The notes below the pieces were generated by a model. That model worked only from the letters and a program-made list of their open reading frames with translations, was not told the DNA's origin and ran no database searches. A program made the position numbers and the translations under genes. Positions 58,171 to 64,000 of a stretch of 64,000 bases of DNA are shown in pieces (the first letter of the stretch is position 1; the number at the start of each line of letters is the position of its first letter). Source of the DNA: Acheta domesticus (Eukaryota; Arthropoda; Insecta; Orthoptera; Gryllidae); assembly GCA_031308135.1 (NCBI GenBank), contig JAHLJT010009419.1, forward strand, positions 37,193,221-37,257,220. The letters run 5' to 3'.

Positions 58171-59795
58171 TGGTGTTGAAGTGAAGTTAGGTTAGTGTTT
58201 TGATTTGTATTTCGTTCTTAATTTTATAGTTTCTTTTATATTTCTAAAAACCAAATAATAATTATTTGCTAGATATACCGGAAATTACAGTTAACTTCGT
58301 TTTCTTACTTAGTGAATCATTAATTTGCTCTTGGATAGCAGTGCGTGCCACGAATGTGTCCTAATTGACACGCTCGTGACACACATATCCGAAGTTGTAC
58401 AGATGTAATATTTCTAAAGATGCCTCTGTGATGGAATTAATTTCAACCGACTGAGCTGTGTCACTGGCACTTTGAAAATTAGCATCTGATGGTCACGTTA
58501 AGAATTTTTGGGCGGAGACAATACTTCTGGGCGAGCGGCGTAATTGCTGCCTCTCCCACGCTTTTTGCCGTCCTGTAAGTGGCCAAGAGGACACACTTAG
58601 GTTCGCGACCTTCAGAGTGTCAACCTGAGAGAGATTCTCACCACCACATGATTTTTTCGTGGAATCAGGTCTAATCAAAATGTAAAGAAGTTTATGAAGA
58701 TGAATGAATGTACGTGTATGCCTAATTATTTTTAGAGGGGGAAATTCGGAATTGGCATTCAAAAGGATGTATGTTTCGATACTGTGCATATTTTGGCTTG
58801 TACATTTTTAATTACAATACTATTAAACATAATTCATTACACATTGTTTGTGAACGAGCAAAAATACATCATAAAACGGGTAATATTATTAGTTTAGTGA
58901 AGAAATGTTTAGAAAATAGTATATTTTTACTATTAATAATGTCGTGTTGTTCACAAAACAGCCAACAGAGTAAAACACCTTGCCTTTGACCACTAAATAA
59001 GGCTCAGTTTCGGATGTAACTTTTTTTATGAAAAATTTTATTTTTTATAAATACCACTTTTCTCGTGCACTGCTGGTATTTGAATCTGTCATAATATCTG
59101 AAATAATGTTGGCACATTCTAATCTTAGGAAACGTAATTTGTAATTTCTACTCTTTATAAAAACTTACTCTAAATTTCCTGTTAGCTTTTGTGATAATTA
59201 TGCAAAATAAATTGACACTAAATGAATATCTACAAATACAGCGCACAAAAGAATTGTAGCAAAGTTTCAGTAGAATAGTACTACATACGCACTATAAGAA
59301 CAATCGAAAACATTAAAATTTGTTTTATGACTTTCAGTACTTATTCCCCAGTACTAATGAAATGAGGGAGGTTTATACATTATGGAACAATAGAATCATT
59401 ATTTACTAGGAACATGGTGTTAAAAGTATTTCTGAAAATGTAATTGAAATATTTCATATTTGCCAAAATCTGTACACGGATATTGCAGCAGACTATAGCA
59501 GGGAATTCTGCTATCCACCTTAACACAAAAAAAGTATGCATCTCATAATTATAAACACTGCACATTTGTTATAAAGGGACACATGTGTCAAACTATATCT
59601 GGGCATTACGTTTATATATACTCACTAATCATTGCATTTAATCACCAAACTCAAAATGCTGTCTTCGCTTCGCTATTACCTCATGAAACGTCGATTACTC
59701 GGTCAATTGATGACAGTGTTGTTAGCCTTGAACACGACGTAATGGCAAATGACGGCAGATAAATGGTATTTTCTATTAATTTAAAGATATTACTA
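58171..59795. other. No gene seen
   Basis: AT-rich sequence; short frames on both strands without recognisable proteins. Confidence 0.5.
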
Positions 59796-59799
59796 GCGT

Positions 59800-60180
59800 G
59801 CCCGTCCGAGAACTCTCGCCTGTTAAAACCCACCCGTTCCCTATCCATTTGTCTATCCTTTTCATTAAGAAGGAAAGATGTTAATGAAACGTGTTTATTT
59901 TTTAATTTATAAATCTAATTGCTAATGTACTTGCAGAATATCAAACAACAACAACAATACAATTGATGTTGAAAACAAATTTTCAATAAAAGTTTATTCA
60001 GCATTATAGAGAGATGTTCTCTGAACAATTTATACTTCTTTAAAAACAACTTTTAACAAATTATTTACTCCTCCTTGAGAGTTAACTTTTCGCTTTCCTT
60101 GATAGTCAAAAACATAATAGAGAAGGTTTTTACTCTTCAGAAAGCAAAGCAAAGTAAAGTAGGTCGCAAATACCGGATCT
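59800..60180 (+). repeat. Diverged direct repeat, copy 1
   Basis: GAGAACTCTCGCCTGTTA, GAAACGTGTTTATTT, ACAATTGATGTT, TTTTCAATAAA-GTTTATTCA and TTGATAGTCAAAAACAT occur in the same order at 60745-61100. It begins like the CTAGCGTGCCCGTCCGAG ends of insect retroelement repeats. Confidence 0.65.
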
Positions 60181-60744
60181 AGCAAATACAACCCTACTCT
60201 TTGCTATATTATTTGACTTTCATTGATTTGTTATGAGGAAAAGAGGGGGTTTTGGAGAGTCAGGGTGCCAGCTTGCAATTCTAATCAAAATAAATCAAAC
60301 TAATAATTTTACCTTTGAGTACGAAATACCATTTGTTACCATTAGAAACAATTTAGTAGGCTTAGACTTCACTTCGGTACATGGGAATGTTACTCAAACG
60401 ATATTTGCATATTGAATATCTTAACGAACCGACACCTTGAGTTAAATATCAAACGGTGTTTTATTTACAGTTCGTGTTTGCAGCTGGGCGTTGATGTACA
60501 TACTTTGAGATACCGCCAAAATTTAAATCGTGCGTTTGGACTGCGATCGTTGGCAGTTGTCGAGTGACTTCCCCTATTCTTTCTATAATTTTCAATTAAG
60601 TTTCTTTTTTAAATTAATTCACGTAGTATTGTAGGCCAACGCGATTTTATTTTTGTTTTTCATTGATTTCAAGCTATTGTACTTCATCTAGTTTAATACT
60701 TTTGTTTTTTGTGTTGTTCCATACACACGTTTTCTCCTACTACC

Positions 60745-61100
60745 TCGTCGTACCAGAGCGAGAACTCTCACATGTTAGACTCCAAATTATCCCTATCCTT
60801 CTATTTCCATTTTAAGAGGGGAAGTAAGTAACGAAACGTGTTCATTTGTTTAAAAATATATAAAGGTAACTTGCAATATACTAACACAATATCATATAAA
60901 ATAAAAAACAATGCAATTGATGTTTAAAAGAAATTTTCAATAAATATTTATTCATTATCATGAACAGTTTTCTTGGAACAATTCACAACACTTCCTTAAA
61001 GACAACATTTGAAGTAATTATTCAATATTCTTTGACAGCGAGCTTTTAGCTTCTCGTGATAGTCACAAAAATATTAGAAAAGCTACTTTTGCTTTTGCAA
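60745..61100 (+). repeat. Diverged direct repeat, copy 2
   Basis: Partner of copy 1: GAGAACTCTCACATGTTA, GAAACGTGTTCATTT, GCAATTGATGTTT, TTTTCAATAAATATTTATTC, GTGATAGTCACAAAAAT. Spacing about 0.95 kb. Confidence 0.65.
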
Positions 61101-62085
61101 AAAGCTTTTTACTTTTGAGAAAGCTACGTGTACGAATCCGCTGACTTGAAAATTTCATCGAATGATAACGAAAATACTGGTACAGGTAAAACACACAGTC
61201 TTCACTCTTCTCTATACACCCACATCCCTCCTCAATTAGGTTCACAACACTTACAGACCCCGGTAAAACGTTAATTGAATAGTTTCACTATACGCATAAG
61301 AAACAATCTTCATGGGTGTCAAGCAACTATAATAGTACTTCTAGTTGTTGCTGGAGAGCAAATCTTGAATTAATGATTATGCAAATAAACCTCGCACAAA
61401 CTACGATGTATACAGAAAGCATAAATAAAGATTGACGAATCTAAGCTTTCTAAGCGTGTCGCCATAAAAATTGCTACCAGCAAGAAGGACTGAAATATTG
61501 AGGTGGCCTTGATGGTATTAAAGCGCGGAACCGAAAATTTAATTGAATAGATCGAGGAATGTCTCATCTTGTAGATTATGATTTGAAAAACATTCCTTTC
61601 AGGCATTTGGACTCAAAATTTTAGTTTTTAAGGCCCTAAAACGCTTTGTTTTGGAGTTTTTGACAATAAACGTTGGCAAGTGTTGCGGGTTGCATTTGAC
61701 TTTAATATTTACATGCATTTTTTAAACAAATCCTTCGTAGTTTTAAAGTCAAAGTGCAATTCGTCACGTCTCTGTGAAATTCTCTTTCTTTAGAGACCTC
61801 ATTTATAAAGATCAGTTGGGTGTGAGACCCGAAACGGGAAGGTATACTATTGAAATAATACAGGAGACGATTACAATTTAATGTTTGTATTATAAAACAT
61901 GTTAGAACGTGTTAGAACCAAATTAGAACACATCTAGGGCTCCCTACCTTTCATTTCAAGAAAAAATTATGAAATGTGGTTGAGTAGAAAGCCTAAATTT
62001 CTTTCTAAACGAAAACTCTTAGTGTTTTAACTACGTAGATTATTTTCGAATCATTGCTCTGATCGTTAGGAAAATATATTCAAAG
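61101..62085. other. No gene seen
   Basis: No conserved frame or defined repeat. Confidence 0.5.
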
Positions 62086-62087
62086 AC

Positions 62088-62120
<33 letters not shown>
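62086..62120. repeat. (AAT)n microsatellite
   Basis: About eleven AAT units ending directly at the truncated LINE. AATAATAATA (62797-62806) follows the LINE on its other side. Confidence 0.92.
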
Positions 62121-62122
<2 letters not shown>

Positions 62123-62796
62123 TGATAAATGCCGCGTTTGTCAGGAACACGTAGAAACCATTGATCATATTGTCTCAGCTTGTCCAATCCTAGCAGAGAC
62201 CGAATACTTGAAAAGACACGACAGGGTGTGTAGCTACCTCCACTGGCAGATCTGTACCGCCCTCGAAGTTCCGAACACATGCCCCGAGTGGTACGAACAC
62301 TCACCGAAACCGGTGACGTCTGTTGGATTGTGTACGATATTGTACGACCAACAAATTCAAACTGATCGCACGATAGCGGCAAACAAACCGGATATAGTCA
62401 TCCGGGATTTGGAGAACAAATCGTGTTTACTTGTCGATGTTGCTGTACCTTGCGATGAAAACGTCGTTACCAAGGAGGCAGAGAAACGTCTTAAATACAA
62501 GAGTTTGGAAATCGAGATCAGCCGAATGTGGGGCGTAAAAGCACTGGTCGTACCGATAGTTATCGGAGCTCTGAGATTTGTTCCGCAAAATTTGTGTAAG
62601 AATTTGTCTAAACTCCCAGATAATTCAAAAGACTGGGAAGTGCAAGAAATAGCTTTATTTGGAACAGCCCACATTTTGCGCAAAGTATTGTAGAGGCACC
62701 AACAGACCCTAGATCTACTCCTTAGATAGCTGGTTGCAACCTGGAATAGATTTTATATTCAGCCGACACATAACATCTTTAGTCGTGATTTAGAGG
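62121..62796 (+). pseudogene. 5'-truncated R4/Dong-like LINE: C-terminal zinc knuckle and restriction-like endonuclease
   Basis: A frame open from 62121 to the TAG at 62691-62693 (about 190 codons) encodes a C-x2-C-x9-H-x4-C knuckle (CRVCQEHVETIDHIVSAC, about 62130-62183) and a restriction-like endonuclease region: KPDIVI (PD at about 62388-62393) followed by VD 15 residues later, then KEAEKRLKYKSLEIEISRMW and VPIVIGAL, ending LRKVL. This C-terminal architecture belongs to early-branching LINEs (R2/R4/Dong type), where the endonuclease follows the reverse transcriptase. The RT and everything upstream are absent. The remaining frame is intact, so this is a relatively young 5' truncation. The body sits between TAA repeats, the known preferred target of Dong. 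Confidence 0.8.
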
Positions 62797-62806
62797 AATA
62801 ATAATA

Positions 62807-64000
62807 GTACTGCAGGTTTTACTAAATTCCGTTTCGTCCGTAAAGAGCTTCAAGTTGAACTGGGCGTGAGAGAATGAATGATCTGTTTTTCTCTGATTTA
62901 GAGGCGATTTTGCTAATTATCTGCAAATGCGTCGACAGCAAAGCAAAACACATTCAAAATTGATACATGCCAGATATTGTATCTATGCGACATTAAAGAA
63001 ACATTATCAAACTCAAGAATGTAGGGGAATAGCTACATTTGGCAAATCAAAATGATCCCGGAATCGTTCTCTGGTTCAAAATCTTCCATGAATCTCGAAT
63101 CATGGATGGCGACATCATAACTCTCTTTGGAAGTTCCCTCGTGAGTCAAAATTTTCTATCAGGGATCGTAGCAGGAGCATCAAGTTACGGTAACGGAAAC
63201 TATTGGAAGATAACTCATAGATACTTGCAGAGCTTGTTTTGACTCAATGAGAGTACTAAAAGTCACAGTTAAGGATACGTTTTTCATGAATAAGACAATG
63301 GTATACGTCTATGCGTTAAGTTCATCCACGTCTACTCGTAAACAATGTGTAGACAACGTAGTCTGCTTGATCGATATAGACAATGATATTTCCCTTTTTT
63401 GTAGAATTTGGAGGAGGTTGCGGATTTGTGAACTTGTGATCATGGGTCAGCACAACACATCTGAACACAGAGATATTTCCACAATGCAGAAAAGTAGAAC
63501 AGAATTGCACAAAACCCAAAAATCCGTAGTGTAACAAATAAAAAACAATCAAAATGTATTACTGAACCGTATCAGTGTCAATTTAATGTTATAGGAACTT
63601 ATGAATTTTTATTTGTTCTTACCCTTCATTCTGATGGATTGTTTTTTCTGAATTTCTAGGTAAAAATCCTGTAACCTTCTGATAATTTTAGATGCAATTG
63701 CAATTAAATATGTACGAGCTCGTGTTAGTCATTTTTTCCTGTAATTTTGTGTTTTTACTGCCTTTTTCTCTACAGATTTTTAAGTGCAATACATTCAGGT
63801 GTCCAAAACATAAATTATTTTTTAAATTGTTGACTTGCGATGTCTATTGATGACTTATCTAGCCCCAAGCGGTCCGGCGATTCTTTACACTGGTTTTGCA
63901 AACTATGTTTTAGAACACGTTCTAAGTCTGGTGATGTCGCGTAAATAAAGCAGCACTCGCGGCTTTGCGAGCTCATTCGCGACGTCCTCGGGGCGGGGCG
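62807..64000. other. No gene seen; GC-rich at the window edge
   Basis: Overlapping short frames at 63039-63552 show no recognisable protein. The last about 60 bp (63940-64000) turn sharply G+C- and CpG-rich; a feature may begin beyond the edge. Confidence 0.4.

Noticed and set aside
62080..62683. Long minus-strand frames opposite the LINE fragment
   Set aside because: Shadows of the plus-strand coding sequence, which has the recognisable zinc knuckle and endonuclease.

Overview
The window is eukaryotic nuclear DNA, almost certainly from an arthropod and most likely an insect with a large, repeat-rich genome. The evidence is two conserved genes with spliced GT-AG exons, AT-rich introns up to several kb, and mariner, Tigger, hAT, PIF/Harbinger-like, Jockey-like and R4/Dong-like remnants. 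I cannot name the species.

Both recognisable protein-coding genes lie in the first 27 kb and are arranged head to head. On the minus strand, 11,563 down to 6,872 encodes a small Maf bZIP transcription factor (maf-S) in three coding exons, about 134 aa. On the plus strand, 12,696 to 26,619 encodes ABCF2, a soluble twin-ATPase ABC-F protein, in twelve coding exons, about 626 aa. Their first coding ATGs are about 1.1 kb apart, so they probably share a bidirectional promoter near 11,770-12,200. Each gene carries one single-base excess in a short homopolymer of an otherwise perfectly phased exon: the 8-T run at 11,542-11,549 in maf-S and the TTT at 21,532-21,534 in ABCF2. Consensus errors are the likeliest explanation.

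The introns and the upstream 6 kb hold a degenerate ~140-bp satellite (about 160-705), a hAT-type MITE with a perfect 8-bp target duplication (3,466-4,248), a 64-bp sequence present in two identical copies, a Harbinger-like MITE with TAA duplication (8,607-8,761), a second hAT-like MITE (10,453-10,711) and a tRNA-derived SINE (20,424-20,780).

From about 27 kb to the end I found no host gene. The dominant component is a family of TIR elements (full length about 1.6-1.9 kb) whose ends read CTTTCCCGTATAC...GTATACGGGAAAG next to a TA. The terminal ~50 bp can fold back on itself. At least a dozen copies or fragments lie at 2.1, 4.7, 28, 30, 33-35, 37-39, 41-43, 44, 46, 52-53 and 54-55 kb, and several are nested in each other. 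Other remnants are an internally deleted mariner with intact TIRs (28,709-29,584), a Tigger/pogo-like element (31,257-32,579), a decayed Tc1/mariner-type transposase (32,603-33,160), the 5' part of a Jockey-like LINE (39,610-40,640), inverted-repeat-bounded DNA (49,550-51,655), a fold-back element (57,905-58,170) and the C-terminal end of an R4/Dong-like LINE set in (TAA)n (62,121-62,796).

The two observations most likely to be undescribed are the hairpin-ended, self-nesting TIR family and a short palindrome-flanked segment whose 27-bp core lies in opposite orientation in its two copies (19,164-19,190 and 40,668-40,694).
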